Below are positions 23,501-30,801 of a stretch of DNA of 39,323 nucleotides, piece by piece (within the stretch, counting starts at the first letter, position 1; each line of letters opens with the position of its first letter). The position numbers were made by a program, and so were the translations under genes. Origin of the DNA: an uncultured Lachnospiraceae bacterium (GTDB taxonomy: Bacteria > Bacillota > Clostridia > Lachnospirales > Lachnospiraceae); contig CADBPM010000040.1 of NCBI GenBank assembly GCA_902796595.1, positions 1 to 39,323 of the forward strand. The letters run 5' to 3'. Below the pieces are notes generated by a model. The model saw nothing but the letters and a program-made list of their open reading frames with translations, ran no database searches and was not told the origin of the DNA.

Positions 23501-26251
23501 TTACCTTCCTGTTGGATATTCGGAAAAAATCTGTTCAATACTATCGTAAATTACCTTGGCTGCTTTTTCCTGATAATCGTCAGATACAAGCTTCTTTCTT
23601 TCAGATGAGTTTGAAATAAATCCAAGTTCAACAAGCGCAGCAGGAACTGTGTTCTTTTTGGTAACTACAAAAATATTGTCCTTTACTCCCCTGTTATTAC
23701 TTCCTAGAGCCTGCGTCAGGTTATCGCAAAGTACCTTCGAAAGAGTATAACTTGTAAGTCCACCTGAAGATTTATTTTTATTACTTGAAGAATACCATAC
23801 TTCCGTACCCTTTGCTGAAGAACTTGCCGAATTCATGTGGAGACTTATAAAAAAGTCCGCACCCACCTTTTTAGCTGCCTCTGCTCTTTCAGTAAGTGAA
23901 GGATAGGTATCTCCTACTCTGGTCCAGTACACCTTAAGATCAGAATCATCAAGGTATTCTTTTAATTTAGTATAAAGAATTGAATAGGTAAGGTCCTTTT
24001 CTTTTACATTTCCTGATGATGCACCCTGATCACTTCCACCATGTCCCGGATCAAGGACTACGATTTTTGAATAAAGTTCTCTTGGATCACCTATCTGTAA
24101 AGAAAGGCTTCCTTTTTCATAGTTCATCCTATAAGCTTCGATATCATGCGTCTTAAAAGTTATTACTGTGTTGTTATTATCAAGGCTTGTGGAAACCTTA
24201 CTTACTCTTGAACCATCGTAACTTATACTGTTAGATGTATAGTAATCAAGGTGATTTCCGTTTATTATGATCTCAAACTTTTTATGCTCATACTCCTTAT
24301 CCAGATCAGCTATATCATTTTCGGTAATGCCTGCTGGTAAAGGGATTACTGTATTTGTGCTGATCACTGTACTTGTCTTAGGTGAAAATACTATGCTTGT
24401 TGTATTGCCTGATTCCTGTACATAATAGTTTAAACCCCTATATCTTATATCAAGATATGATGAGTTGTTGCTGCCAGGACTGAATACTACTGAACTAATG
24501 TCAGTATAAGGTGTCCCATCAGAACTGAATGAGCAGCTTCCTATCGTATTGCATACATCCGGTATATTAAAAACAGTTTCACCCTCATAATCAGTCGGAT
24601 TTACTTTTACAGGTGATGCTCCGGTTATGTTTATTATATACTGTCCGTCTTTGTATTCACCTGTCACTGCAGTTACGGTGTTTCGATAAAGCTTGACCAT
24701 AAAGCTGTGTCCGTCTCCATTTGGAATAAGAGAAAAAGCTACAGCTCCCGGCGCTGAAAAGCTAAGTAAAGAAGTACCATTACCACTTCTATACGTCAGA
24801 TCTGCCTGCAGTGCTATGCCGCCTGACAGTGAAAAATTCTGTTCTTTGCCTGCAGTTGTACCTAATTCAAGATTAAGCTTTCCATCTGATAATGAACCAG
24901 TTACGGAACTGTAACCCTGGTTGAAATCAACAAGGTAAAGTGAATACTGCATATCCCCGTTATTGTCGGGAATATGTGTTACATTTATAAGTTCAGTATT
25001 TACAGCTACGGCAGGGTCAATAGTTGCAGGTATGCCTGATTGCACTCCAAGATATGTTGATAATTCAGTTACATACCCTGTCCCCTCACCTGATGTTGTA
25101 TAGGTAAATAAACCTCCGTTAACAGGCTTTTCTGAAGAATTAGTCTCCTTCTTTTCTTCTGTTTCAGGCTTTACTTCTGCAGGAGAATCATTTGTTATTC
25201 CGGATGGACTTGCATTAGTCTCTGTATCGTTTTTTTCTTCTGTTTTCTCAGTTTCTTTTTTGTCTTCTTCTTTCTCAGTTTTCTTATTTTCCTCTTTAGA
25301 ATTTTCCTTCTTCTCTTCCGCCTTTAAAGTAATCTTTCCGGTTGTTTCGGTAGTTGATACTTTTTCAATGCCAAGAAGGTCCGCAGTTTCTTCAAAAGGA
25401 ACAAGAATATTCTTTTTACCTGAATCAAGATAAGTTACAAGCACCGGAGCCTCAGGCAAAGTTACCTTTTTACCATCAAGCTTGGCACTTGTTTTACCAA
25501 GAGTCATTTCAAGCTTCTTGTCATCATACGTCAGCTTTACAGTTTTTTTCTTGCTGTTATACTTGTAAGATGCCTTTACATCAGATTTCTGAAAAGTATA
25601 TACAACTGGTACCATTAAGGTATTGTATCTGTAGATGCCCGGATTTTTATCGGAATTCACCTCATTTTCATCTACTGCGATAATAACAGGTGCACCCTGA
25701 TATGCCATTTTAGAGCCGTTATATTTTATATTGACAGCCTTATTTATAGTTCCGCTGATATCAGATGTTGCTTTTTTACTGTTATATGTATAGGTAAATC
25801 CAAGTGATTGTGCGGTAAATCTGGCTGGCACACAAAGCCTTTTTATCCCGCCCGGAAAAGTTATAAAAACAGCCGGTGCACTTATACTTTTCTTTTTACC
25901 GTTTACATAGGCATAATTTTTTCCAACTGTATAAGAAACTCTTTTATTATTCCGATAGAGGATGATCTTCTGATTTTTTGAAGAATATTTATAAGTAATT
26001 CCCATACCAGAATTAACAAAAACATCTTTAACTGAAGCAACAGAAGTATCATTTTCTGTGATTATACCAGGATAATTCGTTTGTATATTGTCACCATTTA
26101 ATGTAAATTTAACTTTAAGATCGCTTGCATCGTGAACTTTTTTATCGTAAGTAACCTTATATGAATTGTCTGCTGCATAAATTTTAGCCGGAGCGCTGAC
26201 TGTTAAGGACATTGCAAGGGCTGAAATAATCAATAACTTGCGTAATCGCAT
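23501..26251 (-). CDS. secreted N-acetylmuramoyl-L-alanine amidase (Amidase_3) with long multidomain stalk
   Basis: Zinc amidase that removes stem peptides from peptidoglycan. It has 916 residues: a signal peptide (1 to about 27), two or more copper-amine-oxidase-N-like repeats (about 30-300; KKTVKLTYDDKKLEMTLG), a Lys/Glu/Thr-rich linker (about 310-370), AMIN-like beta segments (about 400-720), and a C-terminal Amidase_3 domain. Zinc and catalytic residues are visible in VLDPGHGGSDQG, NVKEKDLTYS, FISLHMNSAS and ALVELGFISN. The start ATG follows AAGGAGGG. It is the first gene of a two-gene operon with the GHL10 hydrolase. The 5' leader contains a strong hairpin. Confidence 0.92.
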   Translation of the reverse strand: MRLRKLLIISALAMSLTVSAPAKIYAADNSYKVTYDKKVHDASDLKVKFTLNGDNIQTNYPGIITENDTSVASVKDVFVNSGMGITYKYSSKNQKIILYRNNKRVSYTVGKNYAYVNGKKKSISAPAVFITFPGGIKRLCVPARFTAQSLGFTYTYNSKKATSDISGTINKAVNIKYNGSKMAYQGAPVIIAVDENEVNSDKNPGIYRYNTLMVPVVYTFQKSDVKASYKYNSKKKTVKLTYDDKKLEMTLGKTSAKLDGKKVTLPEAPVLVTYLDSGKKNILVPFEETADLLGIEKVSTTETTGKITLKAEEKKENSKEENKKTEKEEDKKETEKTEEKNDTETNASPSGITNDSPAEVKPETEEKKETNSSEKPVNGGLFTYTTSGEGTGYVTELSTYLGVQSGIPATIDPAVAVNTELINVTHIPDNNGDMQYSLYLVDFNQGYSSVTGSLSDGKLNLELGTTAGKEQNFSLSGGIALQADLTYRSGNGTSLLSFSAPGAVAFSLIPNGDGHSFMVKLYRNTVTAVTGEYKDGQYIINITGASPVKVNPTDYEGETVFNIPDVCNTIGSCSFSSDGTPYTDISSVVFSPGSNNSSYLDIRYRGLNYYVQESGNTTSIVFSPKTSTVISTNTVIPLPAGITENDIADLDKEYEHKKFEIIINGNHLDYYTSNSISYDGSRVSKVSTSLDNNNTVITFKTHDIEAYRMNYEKGSLSLQIGDPRELYSKIVVLDPGHGGSDQGASSGNVKEKDLTYSILYTKLKEYLDDSDLKVYWTRVGDTYPSLTERAEAAKKVGADFFISLHMNSASSSAKGTEVWYSSSNKNKSSGGLTSYTLSKVLCDNLTQALGSNNRGVKDNIFVVTKKNTVPAALVELGFISNSSERKKLVSDDYQEKAAKVIYDSIEQIFSEYPTGR

Positions 26252-26277
26252 TCTATTCCCTCCTTATATTGCCGCAA

Positions 26278-26311
26278 AGTAAAATATGACGTTGATGTCA
26301 GATATTTTACT
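26278..26311 (-). promoter_or_regulatory. hairpin in the amidase mRNA leader
   Basis: On the minus strand the left arm is AGTAAAATATCTGAC and the right arm GTCATATTTTACT, pairing fully except for a two-base CT bulge, on an ATCAAC loop. It ends about 15 bases before the AAGGAGGG ribosome binding site. A protein operator or mRNA-stability element are both possible. Confidence 0.5.
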
Positions 26312-26314
26312 CCT

Positions 26315-26374
26315 TGTATCATAGTAAAGACTTTAATTGTTAAAAATGTGTCATATTTAAGAAAAATGTATCAT
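26315..26374 (-). promoter_or_regulatory. amidase promoter region with TGTRTCAT repeats
   Basis: TGTRTCAT occurs three times on the plus strand, at 26315-26322, 26347-26354 and 26367-26374; the last two lie in imperfect 20-bp direct repeats (AAAAATGTGTCAT and AAAAATGTATCAT). On the minus strand a weak promoter, TTAACA-17 bp-GATACA, overlaps the proximal copy. A regulator binding site is suggested by spacing but not proven. Confidence 0.35.
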
Positions 26375-26379
26375 TTTTC

Positions 26380-26417
26380 AAAAGAAAAACCCGGATAAAA
26401 ACTCTTTTACCCAGGTT
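26380..26417 (-). terminator. intrinsic terminator after rsfS
   Basis: A 13-bp stem, AACCTGGGTAAAA with TTTTATCCGGGTT on the minus strand, closes on a GAGT loop and is followed by TTTCTTTT. It ends the obgE-to-rsfS transcript. Confidence 0.88.
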
Positions 26418-26427
26418 GTTCATTTCA

Positions 26428-26784
26428 TTATGCAAGTATTGTATCAAGTGCAATCTTTGGAGCATCATTCCAAATACGATCAAGATCATAAAAATCACGT
26501 GCCTGTTTAGAGAAGAGATGAATGACGAAATCACCGTAGTCCATTAGTACCCAATCTTCTGTATTTGCGCCTTCCACTCTGATGGGTCTGAAATCTATTT
26601 TTTCAAGGGATTCTTCTACGGCGTCAAAAAGGCCATCTAACTGGCTTTTGCTTCCGGCACCTGCAATTATAAAATAGTCAGATATAGTGGTGAGGTTTCC
26701 TATATCAAGGATCTCTATATTATCAGCAATATGTTCGTCAAGGGCTTTTACAGCTGTTTTCACAGCATTTTTTATTTCTGTCAC
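26428..26784 (-). CDS. rsfS: ribosomal silencing factor RsfS
   Basis: Binds L14 and blocks joining of the ribosomal subunits under starvation. At 118 residues it has normal length. Typical family blocks are present: ALDEHIADNIEILDIGNLTTISDYFIIAGAGS, GANTEDWVLMDYGDFVIHLFSKQARDFYDLDRIW. It starts two bases after the yqeK stop and ends at a terminator. Confidence 0.95.
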   Translation of the reverse strand: MTEIKNAVKTAVKALDEHIADNIEILDIGNLTTISDYFIIAGAGSKSQLDGLFDAVEESLEKIDFRPIRVEGANTEDWVLMDYGDFVIHLFSKQARDFYDLDRIWNDAPKIALDTILA

Positions 26785-26786
26785 TC

Positions 26787-27365
26787 TTACTCCTTTCCGT
26801 ATATGAGATGTTGATAATAATCTCGCGTTTCCAATGTAGTTGTATCAATCTCTCTGCCACGGCTGTAGAGAAACTCCAGTGTAGTCATGATCTCACCTAA
26901 TGCAGCCTTATCAAGATCTATAAAAGCGTCCTGTCGTACCTTAGCAAGATTAGGAGTCCCGCGTCTGCCAGGTTCAATAAAATCAGCAACAAAAATGATT
27001 TCTTCTAAAAGAGTCATATTAGGTCTGCCTGTTGTATGAAATACTATTGCAGATAAAATATCCGGGTCAGTGATTCCATATTTATTTTCTGCAAAATAGG
27101 CTCCAACTTTACCATGAAGTAAATAAGGGTCGGCCTCCTCACTTTCACTTATCGGCAGTTCATGTTCTCTTGCTGTCTGCAAAAGTTCAGTATCGCTCAA
27201 ACATTTGGCGCAATCATGCAAAAGCCCTGCAATACGCGCTTTTTCTATATTGCATCCATAGCACATTGCAAGTGAAGCCGCCGTATAGCTTACTCCAAGA
27301 GTATGCTGATACCTGCGAGAGTTCAGGACTGTTGAAAGTTCTGATTCAATTTCATTTATAGTCAT
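26787..27365 (-). CDS. yqeK: HD-domain phosphohydrolase YqeK (symmetrical Ap4A hydrolase family)
   Basis: A 192-residue HD protein. The metal ligands fit H21 (RRYQHTLGVS), H50-D51 (GLLHDCAKC) and later H and D residues (HGKVGAYFAENKYG, EIIFVADFIEPGR). Characterised YqeK proteins hydrolyse diadenosine tetraphosphate symmetrically to ADP. It sits between nadD and rsfS, the standard Firmicutes order, and its start overlaps the nadD stop by four bases (ATGA). Confidence 0.94.
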   Translation of the reverse strand: MTINEIESELSTVLNSRRYQHTLGVSYTAASLAMCYGCNIEKARIAGLLHDCAKCLSDTELLQTAREHELPISESEEADPYLLHGKVGAYFAENKYGITDPDILSAIVFHTTGRPNMTLLEEIIFVADFIEPGRRGTPNLAKVRQDAFIDLDKAALGEIMTTLEFLYSRGREIDTTTLETRDYYQHLIYGKE

Positions 27366-27994
27366 CTTCTCTCCTCCTGTCCTGATCCATAAAGCTTATT
27401 TTCAACTATATACTTTAATACATTACTGTTAAGATGCAGGGAGCTGGCATCATTACATCCTTTGCAAAGCCTTTTTCTAATATCGGTTGAAGATACTGGA
27501 CTTAGTTCTATTTTAATCTCATTTATGACTAAACCCGGATACAATTTTTTTAACTCAATAATATGTTCTTTTATCTCATCAGACAAATCGCCAGGCCTTG
27601 GAATATAAAGAATATCACATAGTGAAAAAATGATATCCGGTCTATGCCACCTTTCGATATACATTACAGAGTCTCCGCCTATAATAAAACTCCACTTTAT
27701 ATCAGGATATTTTTCATGAAGGATCGTAAGTGTATCTGATGTATATGTAGTTCCCTCGCGGTTTATCTCAAAGTCCGAGGCTACAAGCCCTGAATGACCT
27801 TCTACCGCGAGCTTCACCATGTTCATGCGGTCTTTTGCACTTGCATTAGTAAGCCCATTTTTATGCGGAGGCTCTCTGTCAGGCATTATTAAAACACTGT
27901 CAAGCTCATATTGGGTCTTGGCTGCCTCAGCCATTTCAACATGTCTTAAATGAATCGGATCAAAGGTGCCTCCAAGGATACCGATTTTTTTCAT
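27362..27994 (-). CDS. nadD: nicotinate-nucleotide adenylyltransferase
   Basis: Makes nicotinate adenine dinucleotide from NaMN and ATP in NAD synthesis. It has 210 residues. The nucleotidyltransferase motif GGTFDPIHLRH is at 8-18 and the C-terminal SSTDIRKRL (ISSTxIR motif) is present. It overlaps yhbY upstream and yqeK downstream by four bases each, so the three genes are translationally coupled. Confidence 0.96.
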   Translation of the reverse strand: MKKIGILGGTFDPIHLRHVEMAEAAKTQYELDSVLIMPDREPPHKNGLTNASAKDRMNMVKLAVEGHSGLVASDFEINREGTTYTSDTLTILHEKYPDIKWSFIIGGDSVMYIERWHRPDIIFSLCDILYIPRPGDLSDEIKEHIIELKKLYPGLVINEIKIELSPVSSTDIRKRLCKGCNDASSLHLNSNVLKYIVENKLYGSGQEERR

Positions 27995-28287
27995 GGAAGA
28001 ATTATCTTTCTGTCTTTCATATCTTTTGCTGCTTTATATAAAACTATTTTCTTGCCGATTATCTGAACCAGCTCAGAATGTGTACGTTCTGAAAGAACCT
28101 CGGCAATGGACCTTGCATCATCATCACAGTTCTTAAGAACAGAAATCTTGATCAATTCATGTGAATCAAAATATTCTATGATCGCATCTGTAAATTCAGG
28201 AGTAAGACTTTGCTTGCCGATATTAAATGCTGGAGTAAGATTCATGGCAAGACTTCTTAAATAAGCACGCTGCTTACTGTTTATCAT
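27991..28287 (-). CDS. yhbY: CRM-domain RNA-binding protein YhbY
   Basis: A 98-residue single CRM (CRS1-YhbY) domain protein that associates with pre-50S ribosomal particles in other bacteria. It starts MINSKQRAYLRSLAMNLTPAFNIGKQSLTPEF and contains the GxxG-like loop region. It lies 14 bases downstream of obgE and overlaps nadD, fitting a ribosome-assembly operon. Confidence 0.94.
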   Translation of the reverse strand: MINSKQRAYLRSLAMNLTPAFNIGKQSLTPEFTDAIIEYFDSHELIKISVLKNCDDDARSIAEVLSERTHSELVQIIGKKIVLYKAAKDMKDRKIILP

Positions 28288-28301
28288 AATTTTTCCCTTT
28301 A

Positions 28302-29588
28302 TTATTTATAATAGTCAAAACTCATATCACCAAGGTTGACAGTATCTCCCTCGACAATACCAAGCTCCTCTAACTGATCGATAATTCCCTCATCACGCAA
28401 GAATTTCTGGAAGAAAGCAAACCCTCTTTCATCCTCAAGGTTGGTATAACCAAGCATTTTATCAACCTTTTCTCCTTCAACGAGGTATTCGCCGTCTTTT
28501 ATCTTGCTGACCGCAAGAGGTGTATGATCGTGAACCAAATCATCTACAGAGAATTCTGATTCATATACCATAGGTTTTTTATCTATTTTTTTAAGAATCT
28601 CATTTACGGCATACATAAGTTCTTTGACCCCCTTGCCTGATACAGCTGAAATCGGATAAATAGGAATATTTTCGCTGTCAAAGGCATCATGCAACTTATT
28701 TAATTCTTCTTCTACTTCGTCGCCATAGAAGAGATCCGTCTTATTTGCTGCTATTATCTGAGGGGTCTTTAATAAATCCGGATTATATTTTCTAAGTTCA
28801 TCGTTGATAGTCTTTATATCCTGTATCGGGTCTCTGCCCTCTGAACCACTGGCATCAACCACATGAATAAGTACACGCGTTCTTTCTACATGCTTAAGAA
28901 ATTCATGTCCGAGTCCGATTCCCTCTGAGGCGCCTTCAATAAGTCCTGGAATATCCGCAATAACAAAACCTGCTCCACCACCAAGGTCAACCACTCCAAG
29001 ATTCGGCTGAAGAGTAGTGAAATGATAGTTTGCAATTTTAGGTCTTGCATTGGTAACTCTTGAAAGGAGCGTTGATTTACCTACATTTGGAAAACCAACA
29101 AGTCCGACATCTGCTATCACCTTGAGCTCCAAGAGAAGATCAAGACCTGCGCCCTTGCGTCCGGGTTGAGCATAAGTAGGCACCTGCATTGTAGGCGTGG
29201 CATAGTGCATGTTACCCTTGCCGCCTCTTCCGCCTTTCAAAAGGATTACTCTGTCTGTTTCCTCTGAAAGGTCTACTATAACCTTTCCAGATTCTAATTC
29301 TTTAATAACAGTACCTTCCGGTACCTTTATGATTATATCCTCGCCATCTTTACCATGGCATCTTTTTCCGCCACCTTCTTCACCGTTGCCAGCTAAATAC
29401 TTGTGGCGTTCTCGCACATCATTTAAGGTATTATAACTTTTATCAACAACAAAGATAACGTCTCCGCCATCTCCGCCATCTCCTCCATCCGGGCCACCGG
29501 CTGCAACAAAAAGCTCCCTACGGAAACTTACATGTCCATTGCCGCCGTCTCCGGCTTTAACATATATCTTTGCGGTATCTGCGAACAT
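28302..29588 (-). CDS. obgE: Obg family GTPase
   Basis: Essential ribosome-assembly and stress GTPase, 428 residues. The glycine-rich Obg fold spans about 1-157. The G domain has GFPNVGKSTLL (about 165-175), DIPGLIEGASEGIGLGHEFLKH and the NKTD motif in IIAANKTDLF. A C-terminal OCT domain (about 350-428) is present, as is common in Gram-positives. Its start codon is only 24 bases from the terminator after rpmA. It may therefore be expressed partly by readthrough from the rplU-prp-rpmA operon. Confidence 0.97.
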   Translation of the reverse strand: MFADTAKIYVKAGDGGNGHVSFRRELFVAAGGPDGGDGGDGGDVIFVVDKSYNTLNDVRERHKYLAGNGEEGGGKRCHGKDGEDIIIKVPEGTVIKELESGKVIVDLSEETDRVILLKGGRGGKGNMHYATPTMQVPTYAQPGRKGAGLDLLLELKVIADVGLVGFPNVGKSTLLSRVTNARPKIANYHFTTLQPNLGVVDLGGGAGFVIADIPGLIEGASEGIGLGHEFLKHVERTRVLIHVVDASGSEGRDPIQDIKTINDELRKYNPDLLKTPQIIAANKTDLFYGDEVEEELNKLHDAFDSENIPIYPISAVSGKGVKELMYAVNEILKKIDKKPMVYESEFSVDDLVHDHTPLAVSKIKDGEYLVEGEKVDKMLGYTNLEDERGFAFFQKFLRDEGIIDQLEELGIVEGDTVNLGDMSFDYYK

Positions 29589-29611
29589 AGTCCACCATAT
29601 CTTTCTTCAAC

Positions 29612-29652
29612 AAAAAGCCCCCGAAACCAGGCTTACAGCGAGATTCGGGGGC
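29612..29652 (-). terminator. terminator or attenuator between rpmA and obgE
   Basis: On the minus strand GCCCCCGAA pairs with TTCGGGGGC (9 bp, 18-base loop) and is followed by TTTTTG. Only 23 bases separate it from the obgE start, too few for an independent promoter. Confidence 0.85.
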
Positions 29653-29698
29653 ATAGTCTGCTTACTGCTGATGAAAAGCTATCGTAAGAAAGCCTTTA

Positions 29699-29989
29699 TT
29701 AGTCATCTGAAGCTACAGGATAAACAGAAACCTGCTTCCTGTCCTTGCCAAGTCTTTCAAACTTAACAGTACCATCAATCTTAGCGAATAATGTATCATC
29801 TCCACCGATGCCTACATTCTTACCTGGATGAATGTGTGTACCGCGCTGTCTGTAAAGAATATTACCAGCTAATACAAACTGTCCGTCTGCTCTCTTGGCT
29901 CCGAGTCTCTTTGACTCAGAATCTCTGCCGTTCTTTGTAGAACCAACACCCTTTTTATGAGCGAAGAACTGAAGATTCAGTCTGAACAT
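29699..29989 (-). CDS. rpmA: 50S ribosomal protein L27 with cleavable N-terminal extension
   Basis: A large-subunit protein whose mature N-terminus reaches the peptidyl-transferase centre. It has 96 residues. It begins [20 protein letters not shown]. The first nine residues are the Firmicutes-type extension with the LQFF cleavage motif, normally cut by Prp to leave A10 as the new N-terminus. The prp gene lies directly upstream. The rest ([28 protein letters not shown]) is typical L27. Confidence 0.97.
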   Translation of the reverse strand: MFRLNLQFFAHKKGVGSTKNGRDSESKRLGAKRADGQFVLAGNILYRQRGTHIHPGKNVGIGGDDTLFAKIDGTVKFERLGKDRKQVSVYPVASDD

Positions 29990-29992
29990 AAC

Positions 29993-30328
29993 TTACACCT
30001 CCTGCCTTGTTTTGATCGTGACAAATTCATTGCCATATTCATCTGATATTCCATTCAAGCCTAAAAGAAGCGACTTCATAAGAAGCGCAGCCTCATCTGA
30101 AAGAGGCTTTTCAAATCTGATCCTAAGAATACCCTTTTCAGGAGACTCATAAGACTCAAATCTGTCTTCGCAGAAGCTTTCAATGGAATTGAAAGTATTC
30201 AATGAAAGGATCGAAACCGCAGCACATACTATATCTTTTCCATATTCATCAAAAAGAGCATGTCCTTTTAACTCGATACTTTTTATACTTCCTGTCTTAC
30301 TGCTTTTTACTACCTCGACACGGATCAT
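29993..30328 (-). CDS. prp: ribosomal processing cysteine protease Prp
   Basis: Cysteine protease that removes the N-terminal extension of L27, an essential maturation step in staphylococci. It has 111 residues. The catalytic pair fits H23 (in KGHALFDEYG) and C35 (in KDIVCAAVS). It sits between rplU and rpmA, two bases after the former and three before the latter, the conserved Firmicutes order (B. subtilis ysxB). Confidence 0.95.
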   Translation of the reverse strand: MIRVEVVKSSKTGSIKSIELKGHALFDEYGKDIVCAAVSILSLNTFNSIESFCEDRFESYESPEKGILRIRFEKPLSDEAALLMKSLLLGLNGISDEYGNEFVTIKTRQEV

Positions 30329-30330
30329 AC

Positions 30331-30639
30331 TCAGGCGTTGATCTTTTCGATCTTAACCTGTGTGAATGACTGTCTGTGGCCATTCTTCTTGTGGTATCCG
30401 GTCTTTGGCTTATACTTATAAACAACGACCTTGCGTAATTTTCCTTCAGCTACTACTGATGCTGTTACTGAAGCACCCGAAACTGTAGGATTGCCAAGTA
30501 CAAGCTTGTCTCCGCCAACTGCAAGAACCTGATCAAATGTAACGTTCTCGCCAGCAGCAACGCCGAGCTTCTCAACTCTGATCACGTCACCTTCAGATAC
30601 CTTGTACTGCTTACCACCTGTTGCAATAATTGCGTACAT
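30331..30639 (-). CDS. rplU: 50S ribosomal protein L21
   Basis: A 102-residue large-subunit protein: [18 protein letters not shown] at the N-terminus and [26 protein letters not shown] at the C-terminus. The ribosome binding site is AGGAGG. It heads the rplU-prp-rpmA operon behind a strong promoter and a structured leader. Confidence 0.97.
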   Translation of the reverse strand: MYAIIATGGKQYKVSEGDVIRVEKLGVAAGENVTFDQVLAVGGDKLVLGNPTVSGASVTASVVAEGKLRKVVVYKYKPKTGYHKKNGHRQSFTQVKIEKINA

Positions 30640-30664
30640 AGGGATTCCTCCTGTAAATAAACTC

Positions 30665-30747
30665 GCCCGCTTTGGTGCTGTGAATCGTACTTTCGTGAAG
30701 CGAAAGCGCTAATAAATACACAGACTTCTACCTCACAGAGCGGCACA
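30665..30747 (-). ncRNA. L21 (rplU) leader RNA-like structure
   Basis: The minus-strand transcript folds into an outer CCGCT/AGCGG stem (plus-strand 30739-30743 and 30667-30671), a second CTGTG/CACAG stem (30734-30738 and 30678-30682) separated by a one-sided bulge, and an inner CTTTCG/CGAAAG hairpin. Position and architecture fit the L21 leader family, which is thought to regulate this operon; assignment needs a covariance model. Confidence 0.6.
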
Positions 30748-30753
30748 AGTCAT

Positions 30754-30782
30754 AGTTTACCACTATATCTTGTTACTGTCAA
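30754..30782 (-). promoter_or_regulatory. promoter of rplU-prp-rpmA
   Basis: On the minus strand, consensus TTGACA (30777-30782), 17-bp spacer and TAAACT (30754-30759). It begins only 20 bases beyond the rng stop codon. No clear terminator separates rng from it, apart from a T-rich stretch. Confidence 0.75.
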
Positions 30783-30801
30783 GCATATAAAAACAAAAAA
30801 A

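Noticed and set aside
25230..25330. Repetitive-looking Glu/Lys-coding DNA in the amidase gene
   Set aside because: It encodes a low-complexity linker between wall-binding and catalytic parts; no true tandem repeat unit.
29680..29688. TATCGTAAG after rpmA as another repeat copy
   Set aside because: Only nine bases match the palindrome arm and there is no opposite arm.
30686..30710. Similarity of the rplU leader hairpin to the repeat palindrome
   Set aside because: Shared CGTA and CGAAA strings are short; the structure is better explained as part of the L21 leader.
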